Below are positions 35,433-44,693 of a stretch of DNA of 64,000 nt, in pieces. A model generated the notes under the pieces. The model worked only from the letters and a program-made list of their open reading frames with translations. It was not told the DNA's origin and searched no databases. The position numbers and the translations under genes are program-made. The stretch lies in the NCBI RefSeq assembly GCF_010365105.1, contig NZ_JAAFGZ010000002.1, forward strand, positions 1 through 64,000, in the 5' to 3' direction. The DNA comes from Polaromonas sp. Its GTDB lineage: Bacteria > Pseudomonadota > Gammaproteobacteria > Burkholderiales > Burkholderiaceae_C. Every line of letters starts with the position of its first letter. The stretch's first letter is position 1.

Positions 35433-36440
35433 ATGAAAACTTCCCTGCTTCGCCGAACCCTGCTGGCCAGCGCTTCGGCGGTCCTGCTGATGGGCGCGCT
35501 GCTGTCCCCCGCCCAGGCCCAGAACAAGATGGTGCTGCGCGTGTCCACCCCGGCCGTGCCCGACGACTGGCACGCCAAGATGTGGACGGTGTTCAAGGAC
35601 AACCTGGAAAAATCCGCGCCCGGCGAGTTCGACGTGCAGATCAACCTGAACGCCTCGCTGTTCAAGCAGGGCACCGAGCCGGCCGCCATGGCGCGCGGCA
35701 ACCTGGAGCTGTCGTCGATTTCCGCGTTTGACATCGCCAAGCTGGTGCCCGAGTTCTCGCTCTTCACCGCGGGCTATGTCATTCGCGACCCGGAGCACCA
35801 GCAAAAGGTGTTCAACGGCCCGATCGGCACCGAACTGTTCAAGACCGTGTCGGAGAAGATGGACGTGACGCCGCTGTCCACCGTGTACCTGGGCACCCGG
35901 CAGGTCAACCTGCGCGAAGTGCGCAACGTCAGGACGCCGGCCGACCTCAAGGGCGTGAAGCTGCGCATGCCCGGCACCAAGGAATGGCTGTTCCTGGGCG
36001 AAGCGCTGGGCGCCACCGCCACGCCGCTGGCCTTTGGCGAGGTGTACCTGGGGCTCAAGACCGGCACCATCGACGGCCAGGACAACCCGCTGCCTTCGGT
36101 GCGCGCCGCCAAGTTCTATGAGGTGACCAAGCAGATCGTGCTGACCAGCCACCTGGTGGACGGCATCTTCATTGCCATTTCCAACAAGGCCTGGGGCGCC
36201 ATGAATGCGGCGCAAAAGCAGAAGGTGATCGCAGCGGCGCAGGCCGCGTCCGCCTACAACAACGACAACCGCCTCAAGGAAGAAGGCCAGCTGGTCGAAT
36301 TCTTCAAGCAGCAGGGCCTGCAGGTGACCACGCCCGACGTGGACGCCTTTCGCAAGTCAGTGCAAACCACCTACCAGAACTCGGATTACGCCAAGGTCTG
36401 GCCCAAGGGGCTGCTTGAGCGCGTGAACCAGACCAAATAA
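35433..36440 (+). CDS. dctP: TRAP transporter solute-binding protein DctP (cluster B)
   Basis: 335 residues from the ATG at 35433, with TAGGAGACAACC upstream. The signal peptide ends at AQAQ. Signatures are LKGVKLRMPGTKEWLFLGEA, with the binding Arg, and AFGEVYLGLKTGTIDGQDNP. Ligand unknown; the operon suggests a sugar acid related to the fucose-like pathway, for example an aldonate. Confidence 0.92.
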   Translation: MKTSLLRRTLLASASAVLLMGALLSPAQAQNKMVLRVSTPAVPDDWHAKMWTVFKDNLEKSAPGEFDVQINLNASLFKQGTEPAAMARGNLELSSISAFDIAKLVPEFSLFTAGYVIRDPEHQQKVFNGPIGTELFKTVSEKMDVTPLSTVYLGTRQVNLREVRNVRTPADLKGVKLRMPGTKEWLFLGEALGATATPLAFGEVYLGLKTGTIDGQDNPLPSVRAAKFYEVTKQIVLTSHLVDGIFIAISNKAWGAMNAAQKQKVIAAAQAASAYNNDNRLKEEGQLVEFFKQQGLQVTTPDVDAFRKSVQTTYQNSDYAKVWPKGLLERVNQTK

Positions 36441-36451
36441 GGGAGATGTCC

Positions 36452-36922
36452 ATGCTGGAGCGTTCACGGCGTATCGCCGAAGGCGTGGCTGCGGCCGTTT
36501 TCGCCCTGCTTTTTGGGGTGTTCGTGGTGCAGGTCGGCATGCGCTTCCTGTTCAACCGGCCGCTGGCCTGGTCGGACGAGCTGATCGTGGTGCTGTACAT
36601 CCTGATGGTGTTCTGGAGTGCCGCCACATTGCTCAAGGAAAAAGAACACGTCATGCTCGACCTGGTGTATGCCGCCCTGCCGCCCGGCGGCCAGCGGATT
36701 TTCGGCCTGCTGGGCGCTGCCCTGACGGCCGGGCTGCTGTTGTGGATGCTGCCCGAGGCGTTTGACTATGTGCGCTTCATGCACCGCGAGAAAACGCCGG
36801 TGCTGGACATTCCCTTTTCCTATGTGTTTGCGCCCTTCATCCTGTTTGTGGCGGTCATCGGCATTCAATATGTCGTCAAGTTTGTCCGTTTGCTCGGGCA
36901 CAACTGGAGGGAGCAGCTATGA
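36452..36922 (+). CDS. dctQ: TRAP transporter small permease DctQ (cluster B)
   Basis: 156 residues. I use the ATG at 36452 because GGGAGA at 36441 gives a good spacing; the ATG at 36446 is too close. Four hydrophobic segments, with the family stretch FNRPLAWSDELIVVLYILMVFW. It overlaps dctM by 4 bases. Confidence 0.9.
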   Translation: MLERSRRIAEGVAAAVFALLFGVFVVQVGMRFLFNRPLAWSDELIVVLYILMVFWSAATLLKEKEHVMLDLVYAALPPGGQRIFGLLGAALTAGLLLWMLPEAFDYVRFMHREKTPVLDIPFSYVFAPFILFVAVIGIQYVVKFVRLLGHNWREQL

Positions 36923-38214
36923 GCCAGGCCTTGATGGTGTTGCTCGGCATGCTGGTCGTGACGCTGGTGCTGCGCCTGCCCATCGGCTTTGGCATGCTGA
37001 TCAGCGGCGTGTCCTACCTGATGTTCAAGCGCCAGGACCTGGGGCTGGTGGCCGAACAGGTGCTCAACGGCTTGTACAACAGCTACATTTTGCTGGCCGT
37101 GCCGCTGTTCATCTTTGCCGCGTCGGTGATGAACTCGGGCACCGTCAGCGAGCGGCTGTTCGACTTTGCGCTGGCCATTGTCGGACGCCTGCGCGGCGGG
37201 CTGGCGCATGTCAACATCATCGTCAGCGTGATTTTCTCGGGCATGAGCGGCAGCGCCATTGCCGACGCGGCCGGCCCGGGCATTGTCAGCATCCGCATGA
37301 TGCAGAAAAACGGTTACAGCGCCGAATTTGCCGGCGCGCTGACGGCCGCGTCATCGACCATCGGCCCGATCATTCCGCCGTCGATTCCGCTGGTGATCTA
37401 TGCCATGGTGTCGGGTGCGTCGGTGGGCGCGCTGTTTTTGGGCGGCGTCATTCCCGGTCTGCTGATGGCCGTGGCGCTGATGCTGGCGGTGCACTTCGTT
37501 GCCGCCAAGCGCAACCTGCCGCGCGGCGAGAAGATTGCGCTGCAGGCCTATCCGCGCATTTTGCTGCGCGGCATCCTGCCGCTGACGCTGCCGGTCGTGC
37601 TGCTCGGCGGCATCTACACCGGCATTTTCACGCCGACCGAAGCGGCGTCAGTGGCCGCGCTGTATGCACTGTTCCTGGCGAGCATCGTCTACCGCGCGCT
37701 GAGCTGGCGGCGGTTCTACGAGATTCTGGTCGAGTCGTCGAGGGCCAGCGCCTCGGTGACGCTGATCATTGCCTCGGCGTTTGTCATCAACTACGCTTTC
37801 ACGGCCGAAAACGTTCCCGGTCTGGTGGCCGCGTGGCTGACCGGCATGCAACTGTCGCCGCTGGGCTTTTTGCTGCTGGTCAATGTGCTGTTCCTGGTGC
37901 TCGGCTGCTTCCTGGACACCTCCATCATGCTGCTGGTGCTGGTGCCTATCTTGCTCCCGACCGCCAAGCTGCTGGGCATTGACCTGGTGCACCTTGGCGT
38001 GGTGCTGGCCGTCAACATGATGATCGGGCTGGTCACGCCGCCTTTCGGAATGCTGCTGTTCGTGATCAATGCGCTGGCCGGCGTGTCGCTCAAGGGCATG
38101 ATCCGCGAAGCCTGGCTGTTCATCGGCGTGCTGCTGGTGGCGCTGGTGCTGATGACGGTGTTTCCGCAGATCGTCCTGTGGCTGCCGCACCAGATGGGCT
38201 ACGGCGGCAAATGA
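36919..38214 (+). CDS. dctM: TRAP transporter large permease DctM (cluster B)
   Basis: 431 residues, about 12 hydrophobic segments. Landmarks are GMSGSAIADAAGPGIVSIRM, STIGPIIPPSIPLVIYAM and GIFTPTEAASVAALYALF. It overlaps dctQ at its start, and its stop overlaps the PfkB kinase start, so the transporter and kinase are in one transcript. Confidence 0.93.
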   Translation: MSQALMVLLGMLVVTLVLRLPIGFGMLISGVSYLMFKRQDLGLVAEQVLNGLYNSYILLAVPLFIFAASVMNSGTVSERLFDFALAIVGRLRGGLAHVNIIVSVIFSGMSGSAIADAAGPGIVSIRMMQKNGYSAEFAGALTAASSTIGPIIPPSIPLVIYAMVSGASVGALFLGGVIPGLLMAVALMLAVHFVAAKRNLPRGEKIALQAYPRILLRGILPLTLPVVLLGGIYTGIFTPTEAASVAALYALFLASIVYRALSWRRFYEILVESSRASASVTLIIASAFVINYAFTAENVPGLVAAWLTGMQLSPLGFLLLVNVLFLVLGCFLDTSIMLLVLVPILLPTAKLLGIDLVHLGVVLAVNMMIGLVTPPFGMLLFVINALAGVSLKGMIREAWLFIGVLLVALVLMTVFPQIVLWLPHQMGYGGK

Positions 38215-39137
38215 TGATGGCGGCCGAATCCTGTGACGTGGTCTGCGTCGCCAGCTGGAACGCCGATTTGGTGTCGCATGTGGCCCGGCCCATGGCGCGA
38301 GGCGAAACGGTGATGGCGCGCGCTTTTGGCATCAGCCCGGGCGGCAAGGGCAGCAATGCCGCTGTCGCTGCCGCCCGCCAGGGTGCCCGCGTGGCGCTGA
38401 TTGCACGCATTGGTGACGATGACTTTGGCCGCATGGGCATGGAACTGTGGAAGGCCGAAGGCATTGATACCCACCATGTCGAGCAGGCTGCTGGCGAGCG
38501 CAGCGGCGTGGCGCAGATCCTGGTCTATGACGACGGCGACAACAGCATTGCGGTGTGTCCGGGCGCCGGCGCCGGTCTGGGCGCACGGCATGCGCTGGCA
38601 GCCACCGACCTGCTGTCGCATTGCCGGGTCGTGATGGCCTCGTGCGAAGTGCCGGTCGAGGCCACGCTGCAGGCCTTTCGGCTGGCCCGGCAGGCCAATG
38701 CCCTCACGGTGCTGAATCCGGCACCAGCCCGCCCGCTGCCCGAGGAACTGCTGGCGCTGGTCGATGTGCTGACGCCGAATGAAAACGAGTTGTTCGAACT
38801 GGCCGGACCCGGCTGCGCGGGGTCGATCGATGCGGCTGCCATGGCCTTGCTGGCACGCGGCACCCGCAATGTTCTGGTGACCTTGGGGGCCGCAGGCTGC
38901 CGGCTTTACCAGAGCGGCCAGGATCCCGTCAATCTGGCGGGCCGCGCGATGCCGGTGGCCGACACCATAGGCGCTGGCGACACTTTCACGGGCAGCCTGG
39001 CCGCAGCCCTGGCGCGCGGCGAAACACTGCCGTCAGCGATGCGTTGGGCCAACGCGGCCGCTGCACTGTCGGTGACGCGGCATGGCGCCATCGCCGGCAT
39101 CCCCACCCGGGCCGAGGTGACGGCCCTGCTGGCTTGA
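38211..39137 (+). CDS. PfkB family carbohydrate kinase (ribokinase-like)
   Basis: 308 residues from the first of three consecutive ATG codons at 38211, overlapping the dctM stop. PfkB signatures are SPGGKGSNAAVAAARQGARV near residue 45 and DTIGAGDTFTGSLAAAL with the catalytic Asp. It most resembles ribokinases; in this operon the substrate could instead be a 2-keto-3-deoxy sugar acid or a sugar. It ends the rightward arm of cluster B and is followed by a hairpin. Confidence 0.88.
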   Translation: MMMAAESCDVVCVASWNADLVSHVARPMARGETVMARAFGISPGGKGSNAAVAAARQGARVALIARIGDDDFGRMGMELWKAEGIDTHHVEQAAGERSGVAQILVYDDGDNSIAVCPGAGAGLGARHALAATDLLSHCRVVMASCEVPVEATLQAFRLARQANALTVLNPAPARPLPEELLALVDVLTPNENELFELAGPGCAGSIDAAAMALLARGTRNVLVTLGAAGCRLYQSGQDPVNLAGRAMPVADTIGAGDTFTGSLAAALARGETLPSAMRWANAAAALSVTRHGAIAGIPTRAEVTALLA

Positions 39138-39159
39138 ACCGGCCGCACGGCCCGTTCAA
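39134..39159. terminator. candidate terminator hairpin after PfkB gene
   Basis: TTGAACCGGCC-GCAC-GGCCCGTTCAA-like stem with one mismatch, overlapping the kinase stop and lying between convergent genes. No strong T-run follows, so the call is moderate. Confidence 0.45.
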
Positions 39160-39170
39160 GGCCTTGCGTT

Positions 39171-39392
39171 TCAGCTTTCGGTTTCAGCCTTTTTCAGGAT
39201 GGCGTAAAGCTGGTCCTTGAGCTGCAGCTTTTCCTTCTTCAGCACTTCGATCTCGTCGGGTGTCGCCATGTCGATGCCCGACTCCATGTTCTTGATCTGC
39301 TGGTCCGCGGCGTTGTGCTCGTCGAACAGGCGGGTGAAGTGGTTGTCCGTGGTTTTCAGTTGTGTGATGAGGTCGCGGTATTCGGGAAACAT
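39171..39392 (-). CDS. DUF465 / YdcH family small protein
   Basis: 73 residues from the ATG at 39392, with CAGGAG upstream. Helical and highly charged, with the family pattern FPEYRDLITQLKTTDNHFTR at the N terminus and EIEVLKKEKLQLKDQLYAIL at the C terminus, likely a coiled coil. Function unknown. It is transcribed convergently with the kinase gene. The frame continues upstream without family similarity. Confidence 0.88.
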   Translation of the reverse strand: MFPEYRDLITQLKTTDNHFTRLFDEHNAADQQIKNMESGIDMATPDEIEVLKKEKLQLKDQLYAILKKAETES

Positions 39393-39812
39393 AAAAAACT
39401 CCTGATAAAAAAACAACTCGCGCCCGGCCCGTTGAACAGCAGGGCCGCAAGCGCGAGGTGATACCACTATAAGCCCCTTCCCGGCCGGTGCCCGCAGTGC
39501 TTGTTCCCGTCTGCCTGCAAGGCAATCGCTGGCTTGTTTCCACGACAAGCCAGTCCCTTCGCAGCAAGCGCATGGCATTGCCTTTCGGGTTGCCGGACTG
39601 ATGGCCTAAATCTCTGGGGACAGGCTGCCTCCTGGTTGTCGCCATGGCGACAGGGTTAGACCTGAAGGGCGGGATTTATGCCGTTCACATACAACGGGTC
39701 AGCATCGCCCGTGATCTGTGGTTGCGAGTCCGCATGACTCCTTTCCCTGTGGGGAAGGTTGGGATGGGGGCCAGCGGGCGCGGTTACCGCCACAAAAATC
39801 GCCATCGGGTAG

Positions 39813-39845
39813 CCCTCACCCCCGCCCTCTCCCAAAGGCAGAGGG
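39813..39845. repeat. CCCTCTCCC/GGGAGAGGG hairpin repeat, copy 4 (degenerate)
   Basis: Begins CCCTCACCCCCGCCCTCTCC and ends AAAGGCAGAGGG; the right arm has lost one G of the stem. Confidence 0.65.
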
Positions 39846-39928
39846 CGTCAAACGGGACTGCATTTGGCAAGCTGACTATTCAAAATAAAGCTAAAAAAGC
39901 TGTTTCCGCAGGCTGCTATTGCCCTGAC

Positions 39929-39948
39929 AGCTATGGATTCAGTAGCAA
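39929..39948 (-). repeat. AGCTAT..ATAGCA dispersed palindrome, copy 7 (degenerate)
   Basis: AGCTATGGATTCAGTAGCAA, one mismatch in the right arm compared with the family. Confidence 0.45.
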
Positions 39949-40005
39949 TATGTCACGGACTCGCCTTCCGGCCCCAGCGGCGACCGTGATGAAATGCGCC
40001 AGCTT

Positions 40006-41001
40006 TTACACACCGTCGGGCTTGATCTGTGCGCGGGCGATCACTGCCTTCCAGCGCGTCTGCTCGGTTTTGATAAAAGCGTCAAATTCCGCGCCCGTGC
40101 TGCCCACAGCCAGCGCGGTTTCCTGCGCCAGTTTTTCCTGGACCTGCGGGCTGCGCGAGGCCTTGATGGCCTCGTCCTCCAGCCTGGCGATATGAGCCCT
40201 GGGCCACTTGCTTGGCGCCATCAGCCCGTACCACTGTGTCATCTCGAAGCCCTTGAAGCCCTGCTCGGCGACCGTCGGCACGTCGGGCAGCTGCGGCAGG
40301 CGCTGCGCCGTGCCGGTGGCAATGCAGCGCAGCTTGCCGGCCTTGATGAAGGCCAGCAGCGCCGGCGCACCGACCGACGCGGCCTGCAGGCGCCCGCCCA
40401 TCAGGTCGGTCAGCATGGGCCCGGTGCCCCGGTACGGCACATGCACCATGAAGGTCTCGCTCACCATCTTGAGGTATTCAAACGCCAGGTGGCCGGCGCT
40501 GCCGTTGCCGGCCGAGCCGTAGTTCAGCTGGCCGGGCTTGGTTTTGGCATAGGCGATGAATTCCCTGAGGTTTTTCACCGGCAGGTCGGGATGCACCACA
40601 TACAGGCTGGGCACCTTGGAGACCAGCGTGATCGGCACAAAGTCCTTGTCGGCGTCGTAAGGCAGCCTGGCAAAGATATAGGGGTTCACCGCCAGCGTGC
40701 CGATGTGCCCCAGGATCAGCGTGTGGTCGTCGGTGCTGTTCGCCACTTCCTGCATGGCGATGTTGCCGGCGGCACCGGGCTTGTTCTCGACAAACACGTT
40801 CTGGCCAATGGTTTTGGCCATCTCGCTGGCGACGGCGCGGGCGACGATTTCGGAACTGCCGCCCGGTGCGAACGGCACGACCAGCCGCAGCGGCTTGCTG
40901 GGCCAGGCCGGCTGGGCGTGTGACCCGGGAAGCCACAGGGCGGAGGCCAGTGCCGCGCCGGTCTTGAGCAGGTCGCGGCGGTTCGGTTTCAGGGTGTTCA
41001 T
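40006..41001 (-). CDS. Bug family (tripartite tricarboxylate transporter) substrate-binding protein
   Basis: 331 residues from the ATG at 41001. The N terminus NRRDLLKTGAALASALWLPG is a twin-arginine-type signal. Bug-family signatures are WPSKPLRLVVPFAPGGSSE, ENKPGAAGNIAMQEV and the late TGAEFDAFIKTEQ. Such proteins bind carboxylates in the periplasm. No tctAB permease genes are adjacent, which is common for the expanded Bug families of Burkholderiales. It follows the cluster C TRAP genes by 130 bases on the same strand. Confidence 0.9.
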   Translation of the reverse strand: MNTLKPNRRDLLKTGAALASALWLPGSHAQPAWPSKPLRLVVPFAPGGSSEIVARAVASEMAKTIGQNVFVENKPGAAGNIAMQEVANSTDDHTLILGHIGTLAVNPYIFARLPYDADKDFVPITLVSKVPSLYVVHPDLPVKNLREFIAYAKTKPGQLNYGSAGNGSAGHLAFEYLKMVSETFMVHVPYRGTGPMLTDLMGGRLQAASVGAPALLAFIKAGKLRCIATGTAQRLPQLPDVPTVAEQGFKGFEMTQWYGLMAPSKWPRAHIARLEDEAIKASRSPQVQEKLAQETALAVGSTGAEFDAFIKTEQTRWKAVIARAQIKPDGV

Positions 41002-41131
41002 GAGCAACTCGCTTGAAAATCAATAGGGTTCCTGCTGCGCAAGGCAATGGCCCGCTGAAGGTCAAGCGCGACTCTATCCGCAAGGCACCCGCCCTGACCA
41101 GAGGGGAACACCTGACACCGTGTCCAGGCGG

Positions 41132-42151
41132 TTACTTCGCGGCGCGGATTCGCACCAGCTCTTTCTGGGTTTCGTTCCACAGGTCCATGCCGACTTCCTT
41201 GCCGATGTCGGCATACACGCCGGTCAGCTTGCTGCGCATGCGCTCGGCTTCAAGGGGCGACAGCTCGTTGACCAGCATGCCCTTGGCCTTGAGTTCGGCC
41301 ATGGCCTTGGAGGCTTCTTCGCGCGTGTCCTTGCGCTCGTAGTCGCGGCTGGTCTTGGCGGCATCCATCAACACCTTGTGCTCGGCCTGCGACAGGGTGT
41401 CCCACCACTTCTTGCTGACCAGCACGATCCACGGGCTGTAGACGTGGTTGGTCACCGTCAGGTACTTCTGCACCTCGTAGAACTTGCTCGACAAGATCGT
41501 GTTGTACGGATTTTCCTGGCCATCGACCGTCTTGGTTTCGAGCGCGCCGAACAATTCGGAAAACGCCATCGGAATCGCGTTGGCGCCCAGCGTCTTGAAG
41601 CTGTTCAGGAACACGTTGTTCTGCATCACGCGCAGCTTGATGCCGTCCATGTCCTCGACCTTGGTGACCGGGCGCTTGCTGTTGGTCAGGTTGCGAAAGC
41701 CGTTTTCCCAGTAGACCAGGCCGACCAGGCCTTTTTCCTGCAGCTTGTCCTTGATCTTGTCGCCGATAGGGCCGTCGAGCAGGATGTCGGCTTCTTTCGT
41801 GTTGCTGATGAGGAAAGGCGTGTCCCACAACGCCATTTCCTTGGTGATGCCGACCAGCGTGGCGGTCGAGCCGACCATCATTTCCTGCGCGCCGCCAATC
41901 AGGGCCTGCTGCATTTGCGTGTCGGGGCCGAGCGCGGCGGCGCCAATGGCGCGCACCTTCATCTTGCCGCCCGAGGCTTTTTCCACCGCGTCGGCAAACA
42001 CCTTGGCCGCGCGGCCCTGGTTGCTGGCTTCGTTCAGGCCGTAGCCGAAACGGATCAGGCGCGGCTTGATGTCCTGCGCCAGTGCGGAAAACGAGGCGGT
42101 CAGCGTTGCGGCGGCGGCAGCGGCGACAAGGGTTCTGCGAAGAAAAGTCAT
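41132..42151 (-). CDS. dctP: TRAP transporter solute-binding protein DctP (cluster C)
   Basis: 339 residues from the ATG at 42151 (MTFLRRTLVAAAAAATLTAS); the signal peptide ends near ALAQ. Signatures are MDGIKLRVMQNNVFLNSFKT and AFSELFGALETKTVDGQENP. It lies last in a leftward operon of gluconokinase, dctQ, dctM and dctP, suggesting gluconate or a similar aldonate as ligand. Confidence 0.92.
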   Translation of the reverse strand: MTFLRRTLVAAAAAATLTASFSALAQDIKPRLIRFGYGLNEASNQGRAAKVFADAVEKASGGKMKVRAIGAAALGPDTQMQQALIGGAQEMMVGSTATLVGITKEMALWDTPFLISNTKEADILLDGPIGDKIKDKLQEKGLVGLVYWENGFRNLTNSKRPVTKVEDMDGIKLRVMQNNVFLNSFKTLGANAIPMAFSELFGALETKTVDGQENPYNTILSSKFYEVQKYLTVTNHVYSPWIVLVSKKWWDTLSQAEHKVLMDAAKTSRDYERKDTREEASKAMAELKAKGMLVNELSPLEAERMRSKLTGVYADIGKEVGMDLWNETQKELVRIRAAK

Positions 42152-42198
42152 GGGGAAGTCTCCTGGAGTGATGGGAAAAGGAAAAAGGGACAGGGTTT

Positions 42199-43491
42199 TT
42201 AGCGCATCCACGCAACGGGCGCGGTGACGATCTGCGGGAACAGCACGAACAAAAACAGGATCAGCGTGTAGGTGATCAAAAACGGGTTCACGCCGCGTAT
42301 CACCTGGTGCAGCGGCATGCGGCCCACGCCTGCCACCACGTTGAGCACCGTGCCGACCGGCGGCGTGATCAGGCCAATCGCGCCGTTGAGCACGAACATC
42401 AGGCCAAAGTACACCGGGTCGATGCCGGCCTTCACCGCAATCGGCAGCATCACCGGCGCAAAAATCAAAATGGTCGGCGTCAAATCAAGCGCGGTGCCGA
42501 CGATGACCAGCACGACCATCATCACCGCCATCATCAGGCGCGGGCTGTCCACCAGCGGACCGAGCCAGCCGGTCAGCGTGCTGGGCAGGTCGGCCAGCGT
42601 GATCATGTAGCTGGCCACCTGCGCTCCGGCGCACAGAAACATCACCACCGCAGTCGTCTTGGCAGCGCGCACCAGCACGCCTTGAATCTCGGGCAGCTTC
42701 ATTTCGCGGTGCACGAACAGCGCGACGAACAGCGCATAAAACGCCGCCACCACGGCCGCTTCGGTCGGCGTGAACAGGCCGGATTTCATGCCGCCGATGA
42801 TGATGATCGGCATCAAGAGCGCCCAGAACGCCTTGACGGTGGCGCGCAGCCGTTCCTTCATCGGCAGCGGCTGGCCTTCGGGCAGGTCGGTGCTGCGTAG
42901 CACCCATTTCCAGGCCACGATCAGGCCCACGCCCATGATGATGCCGGGCACGATGCCGGCCAGAAACAGCGACGAAATCGAGGTGTTGGTCGTCACGCCG
43001 TAGATCACGAACGGCAGCGACGGCGGAATGATCGGCGCGATGATGCCGCCCGAAGCCACCAGGCCGGCCGAGGTGTGCATCGGGTAGCCCTGCCTGCGCA
43101 TCATCGGCAGCAAAATGGTCGCCAGCGCGGCGGTGTCGGCCAGCGCCGAGCCGCTCATGCTTGCCATCAGCACCGACGCGCCAATCGCCACATAGCCCAG
43201 GCCGCCGCGAATGTGGCCGACCCAGGCCTGCGCCATGGCGATGATGCGCTGGCTGATGCCGCCCGAGTTCATCAACTCGCCGGCCAGGATGAAAAACGGC
43301 ACGGCCAGCAGCGGAAAGCTGTCCACCCCGGCGACCAGGTTTTGCGCCAGCAGCTGGGTGTCCCAGAAATCCAGCACCCAGGCCATGCCGGCGCCGGTTA
43401 GCACCAGTGCCAGGCCCATGTTCATGCCGATGCCCATGAGCGTCAGCATGCCGACGGAAAAAACGATGAATGCGAGGCCTTCGTTGCTCAT
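42199..43491 (-). CDS. dctM: TRAP transporter large permease DctM (cluster C)
   Basis: 430 residues, about 12 hydrophobic segments. Landmarks are VPFFILAGELMNSGGIS, ASMSGSALADTAALATILLP, IIAPIIPPSLPFVIYG and GLFTPTEAAVVAAFYALF. It lies 4 bases after dctQ and 47 bases before dctP. Confidence 0.93.
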   Translation of the reverse strand: MSNEGLAFIVFSVGMLTLMGIGMNMGLALVLTGAGMAWVLDFWDTQLLAQNLVAGVDSFPLLAVPFFILAGELMNSGGISQRIIAMAQAWVGHIRGGLGYVAIGASVLMASMSGSALADTAALATILLPMMRRQGYPMHTSAGLVASGGIIAPIIPPSLPFVIYGVTTNTSISSLFLAGIVPGIIMGVGLIVAWKWVLRSTDLPEGQPLPMKERLRATVKAFWALLMPIIIIGGMKSGLFTPTEAAVVAAFYALFVALFVHREMKLPEIQGVLVRAAKTTAVVMFLCAGAQVASYMITLADLPSTLTGWLGPLVDSPRLMMAVMMVVLVIVGTALDLTPTILIFAPVMLPIAVKAGIDPVYFGLMFVLNGAIGLITPPVGTVLNVVAGVGRMPLHQVIRGVNPFLITYTLILFLFVLFPQIVTAPVAWMR

Positions 43492-43495
43492 GGTG

Positions 43496-44008
43496 TTACT
43501 CGACTTCCACGTTGTGGCCCAGGTCCAGCGGCGTGCGCCGGACGATCTCGAAAAGCGCCATCAGGCCGATGGCCGTGGCGCACAAAAAGGCCGGCAGCGG
43601 CAGCAGCGCGGTCGAGTAACCCAGCACCACCGACTGGCTGCCGTAACCGACCGCCACCTGTTGCCAGGCGCCCCAGCCAATCAGCACGCAGGCCAGCAGC
43701 ACCAGCAGGCGGATGAAGATCGTCACGCTCATGAACAGCGCGGGCCGGTTTTTCAACATGCCGACCAGGCTGGTGAAGGCCATGTGCTCGCCGGCCGGGT
43801 AGGCAGCCGTCGCGCCGATGAAGACCATCCAGACGAACAGCAGGCGCGACAGTTCTTCGCTGGCGGGCAGGCCGCTGCCAAAGCCGTAGCGCAGCACGAC
43901 GTTGACGAACACCGCCAGCGCCATCACGCCCAGGCACCCGGCCAGCAGCATGTTGCTGATGCGCTGGAAGCGGCTTTTGGGGACTTCGATCAAGGTTTCG
44001 TTGGTCAT
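43496..44008 (-). CDS. dctQ: TRAP transporter small permease DctQ (cluster C)
   Basis: 170 residues with four hydrophobic segments and a family-type ASEELSRLLFVWMVFIGA stretch. Its start overlaps the gluconokinase stop by 4 bases. Confidence 0.9.
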   Translation of the reverse strand: MTNETLIEVPKSRFQRISNMLLAGCLGVMALAVFVNVVLRYGFGSGLPASEELSRLLFVWMVFIGATAAYPAGEHMAFTSLVGMLKNRPALFMSVTIFIRLLVLLACVLIGWGAWQQVAVGYGSQSVVLGYSTALLPLPAFLCATAIGLMALFEIVRRTPLDLGHNVEVE

Positions 44009-44511
44009 GCCTGCTCCTTTTCATCCAGCCATTGACAGACTTCAGCCTGCAGCGCGGCCAGCGGTTTCAATGCATCGACGCGCAGCACGCCGGCTTCGCC
44101 GGTGGGGTCTTCCAGCGTGGCGAACTGGCTGTCCACCAGCGTGGTCGAGAAAAAATGCTGTTGCGCCCGCGCCGACACCCGCGCCTGGGATTGTTCGCGG
44201 GGGATGTCGAGGAAAACGAAGCGCAGGCCCGGCGCGGCCTGGCGCAGGCGCTCGCGGTAGGAACGTTTCAGCGCCGAGCAGGTCAGCACCATGCCTTCCG
44301 GATGGGCGCGCAACTGATCGCCCAGCACGCCAAGCCAGCCGTCGCGGTCGGCGTCCGTCAGGGCGATGCCCTGGCTCATCTTGGCGCGGCTCGCCGGGCT
44401 GTGGAAGTCGTCGCCTTCGACCAGCGCCAGGCCGGTGGCGTGCGCGACGGCCACGCCCAGGCTGGACTTGCCGCAACCGGCCACGCCCATGATCACCAAA
44501 GATTCCGTCAT
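44005..44511 (-). CDS. gntK: gluconokinase, GntK family
   Basis: 168 residues, the usual GntK length. The P-loop is IMGVAGCGKSS at the N terminus; other landmarks are EGDDFHSPASRAKMSQGIAL, DRDGWL and CSALKRSYRERLR. It phosphorylates gluconate to 6-phosphogluconate. It is the first gene of a leftward operon with a TRAP transporter and is divergent from a LacI-type regulator, which together point to gluconate uptake and use. Confidence 0.94.
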   Translation of the reverse strand: MTESLVIMGVAGCGKSSLGVAVAHATGLALVEGDDFHSPASRAKMSQGIALTDADRDGWLGVLGDQLRAHPEGMVLTCSALKRSYRERLRQAAPGLRFVFLDIPREQSQARVSARAQQHFFSTTLVDSQFATLEDPTGEAGVLRVDALKPLAALQAEVCQWLDEKEQA

Positions 44512-44634
44512 GTTTTCAAAGCGCTTGGACAGCGCTGTCCTGTCGAGTCAAAATAAAAGGCGACTGCCGGGAATATCTTTTCAATCAGCGCCTGCCAAGG
44601 CGTCTCAGGGATTGTCCGGCTGGCGGTCACCGTG

Positions 44635-44648
44635 GGATAGCGCTATCC
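44635..44648. promoter_or_regulatory. candidate LacI-family operator
   Basis: GGATAGCGCTATCC is a perfect 14-base palindrome in the 182-base region between gntK and the LacI-type regulator gene, 45 bases before the regulator start. The size and perfect symmetry are typical for LacI-family operators. Confidence 0.6.
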
Positions 44649-44693
44649 TATGCGAGTATCAGCCCCCTCTTCTCAGTAGTTTCCCTAGGATTC

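Larger units (their letters stand above)
39393..40005. other. repeat-bearing intergenic region
   Basis: About 610 bases with no supported gene. It contains the DUF465 promoter at the left, a GGGAGAGGG-type hairpin repeat and a degenerate AGCTAT palindrome at the right. Confidence 0.55.
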
